A DNA stretch of 64,000 nucleotides. It comes from Mycocentrospora acerina. Its lineage: Eukaryota; Ascomycota; Dothideomycetes; Pleosporales. How positions within the stretch are numbered: position 1 is the first letter of the stretch; each line of letters opens with the position of its first letter. Made by a program: the position numbers and the translations under genes. The DNA lies in NCBI GenBank assembly GCA_022701365.1, contig JAKUHH010000068.1:435189-499188 (forward strand), given 5' to 3'. Positions 1 through 11,248 of this stretch are shown here, in pieces. The notes beneath the pieces were generated by a model. It was not told where the DNA came from, made no database searches, and was given only the letters and a program-made list of their open reading frames with translations.

Positions 1-126
1 ACTTAAGACGCTATATCTCGAGATCCTTTTCCTTGTATACTGCATTGTCACTTCAACCCAAAACCAAACTGCTACCTATCCATACAATAACCTTTTTTTT
101 CAGCGATTGATACCCAGCCCACAAAA

Positions 127-1470
127 ATGGCACCACGACGATACGAAGCCGAGAAGAAGGATGCTAGCCCGCTGGGCAAGCCTCTCAACTTTGAATTTTC
201 CAAGAAGACCGCCCGGAATCGCTTCCTCAAGGGCGCAATGACCGAGCGTCTCTCCTCCTGGGATGCACAGAACCTCGAAGCACGTGGCGTTCCCTCAAAG
301 AACCTCGTCAATGTCTACCGTCGCTGGGGCGAGGGCGAGTACGGCGTTATCCTAACCGGAAACGTCATGATTGAATACGACCACCTTGAGGCAGCTGGTA
401 ATCCCATCATCCCCCGGGGCTCAAAGTACGAGGGAGAGCGCTTTGAAAGGTTCAAGGACCTAGCTACTGAGGCCAAGAAGCACGGCTCCCTGATTGTTGC
501 ACAAGTGTCGCATCCCGGTCGCCAGGTCACAGAACAGATCCAGAAGAACCCCATCTCCGCCTCCGATGTGCAGCTCGAGGGAGACATTATGGGGATGAAG
601 TTTGCCAAACCACGAGCCGCAACCGAAGAGGACATTAAGAACATCATCGAGGGCTTCGCACACGCAGCAGAGTACTTAGAGAAGGCGGGCTATGATGGCA
701 TCCAGCTCCACGGCGCTCACGGATACCTCCTCGCGCAGTTTTTGGCCCCATCTACAAACAGGAGAACTGACAAGTACGGAGGCAGCCTCGAGAACCGCTC
801 CCGCCTCATCATCGAGATTGCTGAAGAGATCCGCCGCCGCACGTCGAGTTCTTTCATTGTCGCCATCAAGCTTAACTCGGTAGAGTTCCAGGAGAAGGGA
901 TTCGACACCCAGGAGGCAGCAACGCTGTGCAAACTGCTTGAGGACAACAACTTCGACTTTGTCGAGCTGTCTGGTGGTACCTATGAGAAGCTTGCATTTG
1001 GTCACCAGCGCGAATCTACGAAGAAGCGTGAGGCTTTCTTCCTGGAGTTTGCGGAGAAGATCACACCTTCCCTCTCAAAGACCCGCACCTACGTCACCGG
1101 TGGCTTCAAAACTGTAGCCGCAATGGTCGACGCCCTGTCCACTGTTGATGGTGTAGGTCTTGCGCGCCCCACCACTCAAGAACCTGAGATCCCCCGTCAA
1201 ATTATCAACGGAGAGATCTATGCCGCTATTGACCAACTCACCGACGACAACGACTTTGGCATCACAAACGTTGCTTCTGGCACACAGATCAGGCAGTTGG
1301 GCAAGGACCAGCAGCCCATTGATCTCAGCGACGAGAAGAACTTTCAGGGGTTCCTGAAGGATGTGGGTGTTTGGGGCAAGGGTCTGGCGGAGGACAAGAC
1401 AGGAAACAAGTACGGATATGTGGACATTGAGAGTGTAGAGGCAGTCCCATACGGAACGGCGTCTGTTTAG
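127..1470 (+). CDS. NADH:flavin oxidoreductase, Old Yellow Enzyme family
   Basis: Single-exon gene of 447 residues. It is an FMN-dependent ene-reductase/NADH oxidase of the OYE family, folded as a TIM barrel over roughly residues 20-380; such enzymes reduce activated C=C bonds of enals, enones or xenobiotics with NAD(P)H. The diagnostic block HGAHGYLLAQFL lies near residues 195-206, followed by NRRTDKYGGSLENR. The two substrate-binding residues are His195 and His198 (HxxH), as in YqjM-like OYEs, rather than the HxxN of yeast OYE1. The start at 127 is the first ATG of the frame and directly precedes the conserved N-terminus. The first 126 bases are its leader and promoter. The physiological substrate cannot be read from the sequence. 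Confidence 0.93.
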   Translation: MAPRRYEAEKKDASPLGKPLNFEFSKKTARNRFLKGAMTERLSSWDAQNLEARGVPSKNLVNVYRRWGEGEYGVILTGNVMIEYDHLEAAGNPIIPRGSKYEGERFERFKDLATEAKKHGSLIVAQVSHPGRQVTEQIQKNPISASDVQLEGDIMGMKFAKPRAATEEDIKNIIEGFAHAAEYLEKAGYDGIQLHGAHGYLLAQFLAPSTNRRTDKYGGSLENRSRLIIEIAEEIRRRTSSSFIVAIKLNSVEFQEKGFDTQEAATLCKLLEDNNFDFVELSGGTYEKLAFGHQRESTKKREAFFLEFAEKITPSLSKTRTYVTGGFKTVAAMVDALSTVDGVGLARPTTQEPEIPRQIINGEIYAAIDQLTDDNDFGITNVASGTQIRQLGKDQQPIDLSDEKNFQGFLKDVGVWGKGLAEDKTGNKYGYVDIESVEAVPYGTASV

Positions 1471-3339
1471 ATGGTGCATAGATGATCTTAACCTATTACT
1501 GGCATTAGTTAAAGTACTATAGACATTAGCATAGAGCTGACCATAGACACTAATGAAGATGATGAATGAACACTCAATGGTCTCTACCTTATGTGTTGTC
1601 ATCTTACCCTTTTTACTGCTATATGAACTATTCCGGTATGTTTTACCAACTGAAACTGGACGATCGGCCATCAATCCTCGACCGTATCTTGTAAGTGCCA
1701 ATGAATGGTATGAGAAACATCGTTCACAATTTCCTCCCACGAAAAATTGTGAATATGCTTTGCGCACCGCTCAAACTCACCTTACTAACCAGGACCCGCC
1801 AGAGTTCAAATGCTGACTCGCCCGGATATCTTATCGTTGAATTGCATTTGTCTGAGACGTTGTGGATGGTTAGTGAGCTGACAGAGACGATTCAGTACTC
1901 ATTTGGTGTACTCATTCCAGGGATAAGGGAGGAAAGTGCTCGGTACAGGAGTGGGAGTAGTTAGGGCAAGGGGAGAGAAAGAGTGAATGGAAGTAGCGGA
2001 GCAGGAATGAGGGATGGGAAAGAGCAAACACGCAAGCGACTCAACATGACACTAAAAGCAAAGGACAAGTAGTGACAAGCAATGGCAAGCAGTAACAAGC
2101 TGTAGTAACAATAAAAGCCCACAAAAGCAAGACCTAACCTGGCAAGCGTCAACCCCCAAACCCTGTGCTGCAAGAAGTAAACGCTGAATAACATAAACAC
2201 CTCGAACAGCCATCTCTTCACAGTGCCTTGACCACTTCCCGGCACGATTTCTACTCTGTTTCCTACCCTCTTCTCCAGCCAACAACAGCCACAAGTACCT
2301 TCATCTCTTCACTTCCCCCTCCCTCTCATCTCGTCCAATAATCCCCCCGGCTTCCCACCTCACAACTCACTTGCCCTCAGCGCAAGATACGCCGTGCACA
2401 TTGCAAAAAACAGCGCGACATGTGGAATGGTGAATATAGCGATGAGACTGAACATTCCCTCGAGTAAACCTCTGCGTCCGTCGTGGAAAGTGGAGAAACA
2501 GGCTATTGGCTGGTAGCCCCGACCTGAAATGACAAACGGTGCGAAGCGAGGCGAGGTAGTTATATCCGGTGACCAATGATGCGAATTTTTTTTTCTTGTT
2601 TCTGCAAAAAGGGAAGAAAAAAGACCTGCTGCTGTATTGACGAGAGACAGAGAGGCAGTATGTGGTTTGTTTGAAAAAAAATACACACGAAGAAATGGAT
2701 GAATGGGTGGAAATATATAGATGGATGGAAAATTCCGCGCGATTTTTTTAAGTTTCTACGCAAGATCATAGATGTAGGCAGGCGCAAATCTGTTTATACC
2801 ATATTTCCCCCTCATCTGCACGCGTTAGGAAGGAAGAGGAAAGTCGTCACACGAGCACTTGTCAGGTGGGCGACACTCATATCCTGACACGTCCGTCTCT
2901 CTATACGGATATGTATGTGAGCGAAAATGGTGAATGTGATTTCCCTGTGTAAGCGGTGTGCGTTGTTTGGGTGTAGGTGTGGGTGTGGGTGTGGTAGTGT
3001 TGGTACTCGTGATGAATGGGCATGTGAGTGCGCATGTGAGCATTTACCGCATGGGGCGGTTACCTACGGAAACACCGCCCCCGTGGAGGGGGCTTCATGC
3101 AAGGTACGAGGCTCTGACGAGTGAGTAATTAGGACGCTAAAAAGTCTGGAAAAAAATGAAAGATAGTGTGATGGTAGATAGAATAAATATTTTCATCGCT
3201 TCAAGCCTTGCTAACCCCCTCCCCCTTCTCTCCTTGCATCTTCACAAGCATGCTGCCCAAAATGATGGCCAAATGAATCTAAAGAAGCCAAGTATTTTCA
3301 TGCCCTCGCCAAAACTGGCGCAAATCAACAGATAGATAG
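1471..3339. other. intergenic region, convergent 3' ends
   Basis: About 1.9 kb between the convergent ends of the ene-reductase and the MAPKK. No convincing gene. A perfect 10-bp inverted repeat with an 11-nt loop (1723-1732 / 1744-1753) could form a hairpin. GC-rich inverted repeats lie around 3054-3096. A short hydrophobic reading frame on the minus strand (about 2365-2450) is discussed in the findings. Confidence 0.6.
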
Positions 3340-5047
3340 CTATTGATATTCACCGTTCCACCTCCGATTCGCAGGTGGTATTGCGCCATTTGGTGGTGGG
3401 CCTCTCGACTGCGGTCTCGAACCTGAGCCTTCTGATAGTGAGGGTGCGGGTCGAATTGGTAGAGACATGATATTCTGGCTGGTGCTGCTGGATGATCGGG
3501 CTGGGTATGATGGGCGGGGAGGCACTGAGCTATGGGAACCAGACCCGACGGACGATTGGCTGGGGTTGGATGAGTGAGTTCGGATTTCAGATGGACGAGG
3601 TCTGGCGTCGGGAACCTGCGATCTGTGGTCTGACGGTTGAGACCTGTGGTTCGATGGCTGAGATCTGTGATCAGGAGTGTGCGATCTGGAATCAGAAGTA
3701 TGAGATCGAGGCTCTGGAGCCTGAGACCTGGGGTCGCCAGATCCTCTTCGTGATGGGGGCGAGCGTTCGCGGAGCTTCTCGCGAATCTGTGTTGATGGTG
3801 CGGTGGGGGCAAGATGGGACTTGCGCTTGTTGTGTTCAATCATGCTGACAGCCCATGCCTCGAGGTCGACTGGTGTGCGCTTTGCTGCTTGGAGGAAGGC
3901 GTCGTGGTCCTGGACAAGATCAGTACACGCAGGCAGGCTAAAGAGTTTGGGTCTTGACTCACATAAAGCTCTTTGGGGGTTGGCCGCTCTGCTGGGTCCT
4001 TGAGCAGACACTTTGCAACCATGTCTTCCAGAATCGAAGGGAATGCATCGCTCTTTGGCAGCTTGGGTGCAGGCTCCAGAACAATCTGTTGCAAAAGATC
4101 AAGGATGCCCTGGGGGCCTCCAGGTTCGTCGTCGTCTCCGCTGCCCGAGAAGGGAAATTTGCCAATGGCCAGCTCCATGATGGACAAGCCAACGCTCCAG
4201 ACGTCCGACTTGACCGTGTACGGCGACCCTTGTATCCGCTCTGGGGCCATGTATGTGCCTGTGCCGACAAAAGTCTCGGCAATGGATCCTTCGAGTTCAC
4301 TCGACACTCCAAAGTCGCACAGCTTGATCTGGCCCTTTGAGTTTACGAGAATGTTGGACGGCTTCAGGTCGCGGTGCATGATGCGGTGAGCACTGTAGAG
4401 GTAGCTGAGTCCACCGAGCACGGCTTCTGCAATCTTTCCTAGGACGTCGACACGCACGGGTCCAAAGGTTCGGGAAACCCAATCGAGGGAGCTGGTGTTT
4501 TGGTCAGCTTCTGCCATGCCAAGGGAGGGCCAGGGAGGCGTTGTTACCCCACATCCATGTACTCCATGCACATTATCACGTCGCCGGTGTCGTTCTGGAA
4601 GGCGCCGTAGAAGGCGACAATGTTCTCCGAGTTGCAGTCGTGCATGATGCGCAGCTCGCGGACGATGCGCTTGCGCACTTCATTCTTTGCTTCGACGTGG
4701 ATGACCTGCGCCGGTCAGTCTCATTGCTCTTGCCCTGGCAGCCCCACTAGCGCGCAGCTCACCTTCCTAGCCATGACGACCTTGGTGGCCGAGTGCTGCA
4801 CCTTGCTGACTGTCCCTCCGTTCCCGTGACCCAGTTCACGCAGCACAATCAGGTCCTCGGCCTTCAGGTCCAGGCGGAACTCGACGCCAATCTCGAGCGT
4901 GTCGGGGCGGTCCTGGTCGTTGGCCAGGCCGCCGGGCAGCTGTGCGTCGCCGGCCGAGGGCGCAGGTTTTGGCGGGGGTGCACTGAGTGCGAGGCCCTTG
5001 ACATTCTTCCTCTTCATCGTCTTCGTCTTGAACGCCGAGTCGGCCAT
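3340..5047 (-). CDS. MAP kinase kinase, Ste7/Fuz7/Mst7 type
   Basis: Four exons: 4763-5047, 4548-4705, 3963-4491, 3340-3909; 513 residues. It is a dual-specificity MAPK kinase, the middle tier of the pheromone/filamentation/infection-type cascade (family knowledge), acting on a Fus3/Kss1-type MAPK. The kinase domain runs from about residue 67 to 324: Gly loop LGHGNGGTV (72-80), catalytic HRDLKPSN with Asp189, DFG at 207-209, and activation-loop Ser217 and Thr221 in the SxxxT spacing of MEKs. The GTGTYMAPERIQGSPY block is typical of Ste7 orthologues. The C-terminal tail (325-513) is low complexity and holds about eight 7-residue repeats. The start at 5047 is the first ATG of the frame, near a basic KxKTMKRKN stretch that may dock the MAPK. 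It shares an upstream region with SPT6. Confidence 0.93.
3565..3732 (-). repeat. 21-bp coding minisatellite in MAPKK tail
   Basis: About eight imperfect 21-bp units read through the MAPKK C-terminus as a 7-residue repeat with consensus near (P/H/S)RSQxPD, at residues about 384-440. Units differ by substitutions only, so the frame is kept. Confidence 0.85.
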
Positions 5048-6352
5048 GGCTGCGGTTGGCGAAAGGGGCGAGGCAAGTGCGGTGAGGGCTGCAGGTGGCG
5101 GGTGAGGGTGAGGGTCGAGAGCACAGCGTGGTCAAAGGCAAGCTGCCCTGCTTAAGGACCAGGTGGGAGTGCAAGGCAGCGCTGCCTTATGTCTCGCGTT
5201 TGCCGCCCGAATATTTGTCGGCGCGGGCTTGCCAATCAAGTGCAGTATCCCCAAAGAAGGACAGCGTCTATTGGACTTCCCGCTTTTGGAGCAGCTGCTG
5301 CAATGAGTCGGTGTTGCAAAAGGAGAGGCAATGCCTGATTAGGAAGCGGCCAATATAAAAACTCGCTGACCCGGTTCCTGTCGATGGGTGGTCGTGGGCG
5401 GCTCAGGAGAAGGTCAGGTCGCGATAGTGGGGACACGCGTGGTGGGGTGGAGTGGACAGTTTGAGATGCACATGCAAGCAGGGCTGGCAGCAAGCGCCGG
5501 CTGTTAGATTCTGCACGCGGGCGGCAGACGGGGCGCAAGAGACGGTTAGCTGCCGTGGGCGTGAGGGAGGGTGCAGATGCAGGTGCAGGTATAGATGCAG
5601 ATGCAAATGCAAATGTAAATGTAAATGTAAATGTAAATGTAAATGTAGATGTAGATGCAGATGTAAATGTAGATGTAGATATATATGTAGATATAGATGT
5701 AGACGTAGATGTAGACGTAGATGTAGACGTAGATGCAGATGTAGATGCAGACGCAGATGTCGATGCAGACGCTGGCAGCGTTGTGGAATGGCAGCAGAAG
5801 TGGCTCTGCTATATACATGTCCAGCACGCACATGGCTGCCCCCAGCCAGGTTTCACGATGCCATGGCCCATCCATCTGTGACGCTGCTTCACCAATACCG
5901 TCTTCTAGCGCCAGCCCGTAGAACACTCCCCTTTGTGCGCACGCTCTATGACGGCAGCGCCGTGCACGTCCAACGCAAGTGTTGGGAACCGCACAAAAGC
6001 AAGCCTGCCGAGGCCGCGGCGAAGACGGCAGCCTTTTTCCACGCTTCTTCAGCGAGACGCTCTTCCGCGCGCGCACGCGCTAAGTACACGACGATTGACT
6101 AGCATCTATTGGGAATCCTGGTCACGTGCGCGTCAACAGCTCGGACAAAAGTAAGAGAGCTCCGAAAGCCATCGATCGCGTCCTGGAGACATTCTCCTGC
6201 TCCGTCTCCGCGCGCTGCACCCCGACACTCGCAGCAGCTGTACCGCCAAATCGCCGCACGCCATCATCTGCATCGTCGCCTCGAGCCCGCCAAAATCGCC
6301 TCGCCAAACACGGCCGACTGTCGTGCGCGTCTCCTTTCGCTGAGCAGACACC
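5048..6352. promoter_or_regulatory. divergent promoter region MAPKK / SPT6 with hexanucleotide repeat
   Basis: 1.3 kb between the two divergent start codons. It holds the hexanucleotide tract described separately and, on the SPT6 side, a CACGTG palindrome at about 6123. Reading frames through this region are products of the repeat and are not supported as genes. Confidence 0.6.
5574..5772. repeat. hexanucleotide microsatellite, unit (G/A)ATG(T/C)A
   Basis: Nearly 200 bp of an imperfect six-base repeat dominated by AATGTA, GATGTA and GATGCA units. As the period is a multiple of three and the units lack stops in most frames, several frames on both strands stay open and give dipeptide-repeat pseudo-proteins (HL, DV, CK/CR, YI). 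Confidence 0.95.
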
Positions 6353-9300
6353 ATGGCTACAAAAGATCTCTTCGATCTGGACGCCGCACTAGGCAGCGAG
6401 GAAGAAGATGAGGACTTTGATGAGGAAATGGGCGAGCCTCGGCCAAAGAAGTCCAACGGCGCAAACGGCATCGACGACTCCAGCGAGGAGGAAGACGAGG
6501 ACGATGATGAGCGGCTAGCAGAGGCAAGCTATCTTGATGGCCTTTAATCGCGCTGGGTTACTGACTGGCTTGTAGGAAGGTGCAGGCTTCATTGCTGATG
6601 AGGACGAAGAAGAGGAGGAAGAGGCGCGCAGGGAGCGCCGGCGCAGGAAGAAGCGCAAGAACCGCGAGGCCGACGAGGCTCTCGACGAGGAAGACTTGGA
6701 CCTGATTGGCGTTGAGATTGAGCGTCCAGAAGAGACACAGGTATGGCGGTTCCCACTTTGATGTCGAACATGGCGCTGACACAGGCAAAAGTCCAGGTTC
6801 AAGCGTCTGAAGCGCGGCCACAAGGAGCGCGTCAAGTCGCGCGGCGTCGACGACATTTTCTCCGATGAGGAAGCAAATGAGGACATTGACCCGCGAGGAG
6901 TGGGCATGGACGAGTTCAGCGGCTTCATCGAAGACGACCAGTTCGAGGACGAGATCGAGGACGACCGCGACGTCACGCAGCCAGGCATCAACCTCATAAC
7001 ACAAGGCCTGCAGGCTGCAGGCTTGGATGAGGGCGCCGAGGAAGACTACAGAGCTGCATTTGGTGATGGCACAGACTACGATTGGGCTCTGGACATGCAA
7101 GAAGCTGAGGAGGAAGAACAGACTGGAGAAGGACGCGAACTCCAGCTCAAGGACGTCTTTGAGCCCTCACAGTTGCAGGAACGCATGTTGACAGACGAGG
7201 ATAATGTGATCCGCGAGGTCGATGTGCCCGAGCGCCTTCAATTGGCCCGCAAGCCATTCCGGGAGCTGGAGCTGACGCCAGAGGATATGCAGTCGCGGCT
7301 GACTGAGGAGGCATTGTGGATCACAAAGCTGTTGTGGCCCAAGAAGGGGCTTCCTGGCTACTTCCAGCAACCCTTCCAGAAGGCTGTGCGCAAGGTCCTC
7401 GAGTTTATCAATCTCGAAGACTACGAAGTCCCTTTCATCTTCAACCACCGCAAGGACTATCTTATCCACGCCCCTAGTGACAACGACGACCACGATGACC
7501 CCGATAACCCGCCACCCATGGACGCCAGACCGGAGCGTCTGCTCAACCAGAGTGATCTTTGGGAGGTATTCGACCTGGACCTCAAGTTTAGGGCCTTTGC
7601 TGAGAAGCGAGATGCTCTTCGTCAAAACTACGACAATGTGCGCAGTGTCTATCCCGACATTACAGACAACGAGATTGAAGACTTGACGCAAAAGGCTGTC
7701 ACAATTGAAGAAATCCAAGAACTCCAGGACTACCTCCACTACCGCTATTCTCAAGAGATGAACGAGGTTCGATCGGAAGTCAATGGTGTGCAGAAGCGTG
7801 CGAATAATGCTCGTAATTTCTTCGACAAGCTACGGGGTGGCAAGGCGCATCAATTTGTCAAAGCCATCGGCATCACTCCCGAGGATTTTGCTAAGAAAGC
7901 TGAAGGATCAAGCAGAGGCTCTCAGATTGTTGAAGACCCGCCGTACAAGGTCGAGGAATTTGCCGATCAACTTGCTCAGGCACCCGAAACAGGTGTCTCG
8001 CTTCTCAGGTCTGCCAAGCTATTGTTTGTTCAGGACTTGTTTATGAGCTCCCGTCTTCGCAGATTTTTGCGAGGCAGCTTCTATCAAAATGCCGTCATCG
8101 ACTGCATACGCACAGACAAGGGCATGCGGAAAATCACCGAGGACCACCCATACTACGAGTTCAAGTATCTTCGTGGACAGACTTTCATGGATCTTAACGG
8201 CCGTCCAGACCTCTTTCTCAAGATGCTCAAGGCTGAACAAGAGAGTCTTGTCCAAGTCCGAATCTCCATGGGCAACTACGAAAAGTTCAAGGCCAAACTC
8301 CAAGACAAGATTGTTTCCGACAACGTTAGCGAAGTTTCCGAGACATGGAATGCTTTCCGTAAAGAGGTACTCGAGATTGCCTTGGACAAGCTACAAGTCA
8401 TCATCGCAAATGGTGTCAAGGAGACCCTGCGAGCTCGGTGCGAAGACGAACTCGCTAGCCGCGCGCGAGAAAACTACTACAACAAGCTCGACCAAGCTCC
8501 GTACAGACCTAAGAGTTCTCCTCTGGGGTCTGTTCCCAATGTGCTTTGTCTCTCTCACGGCAAGGGTGAGCGAGGCGACGCTGTCATGTGGGCATATGTT
8601 GAGAACGATGGCCGAGTGTTGGAGCAGGGCAAGCTCGTTGACATGAAGCTTGGCAACCCAGAGCGAAACATTCCAGACGGTCAAGACATTGCGAACCTCG
8701 TTGACGCTATCCAGCGGCGACGCCCGGATGCTATTGGTGTCAGTGGCTGGTCAGTTGAGACACGAAGGCTGTACAAGGATATCCAGGAGATTGTCAGCCA
8801 GCACAATCTTACCGGTTCAACCTACGAAGATGACAATACAAACCAGGAGAGAAGCGACCCTCTTGATGTTGTCATGGTCAACGACGAGGTTGCTCGACTA
8901 TATTACAACAGTGCTCGCGCAGCTGCAGAGTTCCCCAAATATGCTCCACTTGTTCGATACTGCATTGCCCTCGGAAGGTACCTACAGAACCCGCTCGCTG
9001 AATACGCCTCCCTTGGTAAAGATGTCGTCTCAATTCCATTTGTCCAAGACCAGACTCTGATCCCTCCGGAGAAGCTTCTAGACCGGCTAGAGACTGCCAT
9101 GGTCGACATGGTTAACCTTGTTGGTGTTGATCTGCCGGAGCACTACGACGACCCTTACATGGCAAAGCTACTGCCATATGTGTGTGGTCTAGGCCCCCGT
9201 AAAGCCGACAGGATGGTCAAGGCCATACAAGCCAACGGAGAAGAGATTCTGTCGCGATTCGATCTTCTTGGCGTATCGGAAAACACTTCTCGTGAGCTGA

Positions 9301-10742
9301 AGGCGGCTATGGGCCCCAAGGTTTTCCAGAACTGCGCCAGTTTCTTGTACATTGTATACGATCAGAGCGAGGAGTCGTCCGACTATCTAGATTACACTCG
9401 TGTCCATCCCGAAGACTACGACCTTGCCCGCAAGATGGTTGCAGATGCTTTGAACATGGACGAGGAAGATGTCAAGGCAGAGGTAGACGACGGTGGTCCT
9501 AGTGCCGTTGTACGGAAAATGGTCAAGGAAGAGAATACAGATTTGGTCAACGACCTGGCTCTGGAAGACTACGCCGCAGAGATCGAGAAGAACTTTGGCC
9601 AACGTAAGCGTGCAACTCTCGAGACCATCCGAGCAGAGCTTGATGCTCCTTACGAGGAGATTAGGCAGGTCTTTGCGATAATGACGGGTGACGAGATGTT
9701 CACTATGTTGACTGGTGAGACCAAAGAGTCTCTGTTTGAAGGCATGGTCGTTCCAGTGACGATCAAGCGCACATTCCAGGATCATATTGAGGCTAAGCTC
9801 GAATGTGGCATTGATGGTGGTGTCTCTGAGTCTGAATTTCCAGAAGGCGTGGGAGGTGGTGGACAAGAACCCCGACATGTATACCAACCGCATCAGACGG
9901 TTCGCGCCCGCATTTTGTTCCTCAACCGCAAAGCCCTTTCGGCGCAGCTGTCGTTGCGAGCCGACCTCATTCGTCAACCGATGCCGAGGACCATTGACCG
10001 CATTCCTGGCGAATGGGATGACAAGCAGGAGGCTGCAGATAAGAAGGCTGCAGCAAAAGAGAAAGAAGTTGCTTCTGGCCGACCCAACCGCGTCGTCAAC
10101 CACCCTCTCTTCTTTCAGTTCAACGCGACACAAGCGGAAGAATACCTCGGTACGAAAGAACCAGGCGAATTGGTCATCCGCCCATCGTCCAAGGGGTTTA
10201 ACCATCTTGTTGTCACATGGAAAGTTTCCGCCAGCGCCTACCAGCATCTCGATGTCCTCGAGCTGAACAAGCCGAACCAGTTCTCTCTCGGCAAGAAGCT
10301 CACCATTGGCAAAAGCGTGTACACCGATCTCGACGAACTGATTGTCAACCACGTTGAAGCCATGGCCCGCAAAGTCACAGAAATCACACGAGACGAGCGA
10401 TTCCAAAACGGCACAAAGGAAGAAACAGGTATGTCATCCTCGATTCAGCCCCCTATTCACACCTTACTAACACGATCTCTAGATCTCTGGCTAGAAACCT
10501 ACTGCAAAGCCAACCCCTCGCGATCCATGTATGCCTTCTGCAGCATGCCCAAGCATCCAGGCCACTTCTGGATCTGCTTCCAGATGGGCGACAACGCACC
10601 CAAGGGGGCATGGGGCATCAAGGTCGTCCCCAACGCGTTTGAACTTCAAAAGAATCTCTACCCGAACATGATGGCGCTGAAGAACGGGTTCAAGATGTTG
10701 ATCGGAGCAAAGGCAGCGCAAGCAGGTGTGCCTAGGCGGTAG
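6353..10742 (+). CDS. SPT6: transcription elongation factor SPT6
   Basis: Exons 6353-6523, 6576-6740, 6792-10428, 10483-10742; about 1410 residues. SPT6 is a nuclear histone chaperone and RNA polymerase II elongation factor. Seen in order: a strongly acidic N-terminus with a K/R-rich patch; the conserved stretch FKRLKRGHKE; DSAGAC... no Tex-type motif is needed beyond the clear YqgF-like core around residues 690-830; a helix-hairpin-helix with VCGLGPRKADRM near 908-920; an S1 domain from about 1096; and tandem SH2 from about 1215 (GELVIRPSSKGFNHL, RSMYAFC). The first intron has a GC donor (AG/GCAAGC). The last intron is 54 nt, in frame and free of stops. The acceptor of intron 2 is chosen at AAG 6791 because the nearer CAG at 6784 breaks the frame; this junction is the least certain. 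Confidence 0.95.
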
Positions 10743-11248
10743 GAGGTATCGCGCAACGAGGATGGGGATTCGATTGGCGAGAGGGCGAAACAGCAGGGTG
10801 CCAGGTGATGCGTGTGTATTTGTAGCATATTATTTTTCTCTTTTTCCGTCGTACGTGTGCAGCGAGCGAGCGCGCAAAACAGCTTGATGGACGTGGATCC
10901 GCATACCTTGAGGAGTTTTTTTTCCCTGGTCTTTTGGGTTGGAAGTAGGCTGCGAAAGAAGAAGAAGAGGAAGAAGTCTAGATTGGCAAAAAAATCGCAT
11001 TTTCTTTCGAGGAGCAGGTAGTTTTTGTTATCTTGCGTGGGTTTTGCACATCGCTCTCAATAGCAAAAAGTCTAATCTGTTACATTGCATCCATCCATCA
11101 TTCCGCATTTGTTGTTGAATATCCTGCTGATGGGCTTGCCCTCCTCGCTCCGCCTCCCTCACTCACTACGACACATCCGTCCATAAGCTAAACAACACAT
11201 CACACGTGCAATCCAACAGCACTGCTACCACCACCACCATCATCACCC
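10743..11248. other. intergenic region, SPT6 / RidA convergent ends
   Basis: About 0.5 kb of 3' flanking sequence for the converging SPT6 and RidA-like genes. I see no gene or structured element here. Confidence 0.6.

Noticed and set aside
5452..6102. Long plus- and minus-strand frames with CK/CR, HL, DV and YI repeats
   Set aside because: They follow from the hexanucleotide repeat, which keeps most frames open; no gene-like sequence outside the repeat.
9387..10406. A 339-codon frame antisense to SPT6
   Set aside because: Shadow of the strongly conserved SPT6 coding strand; the translated sequence has no family features.
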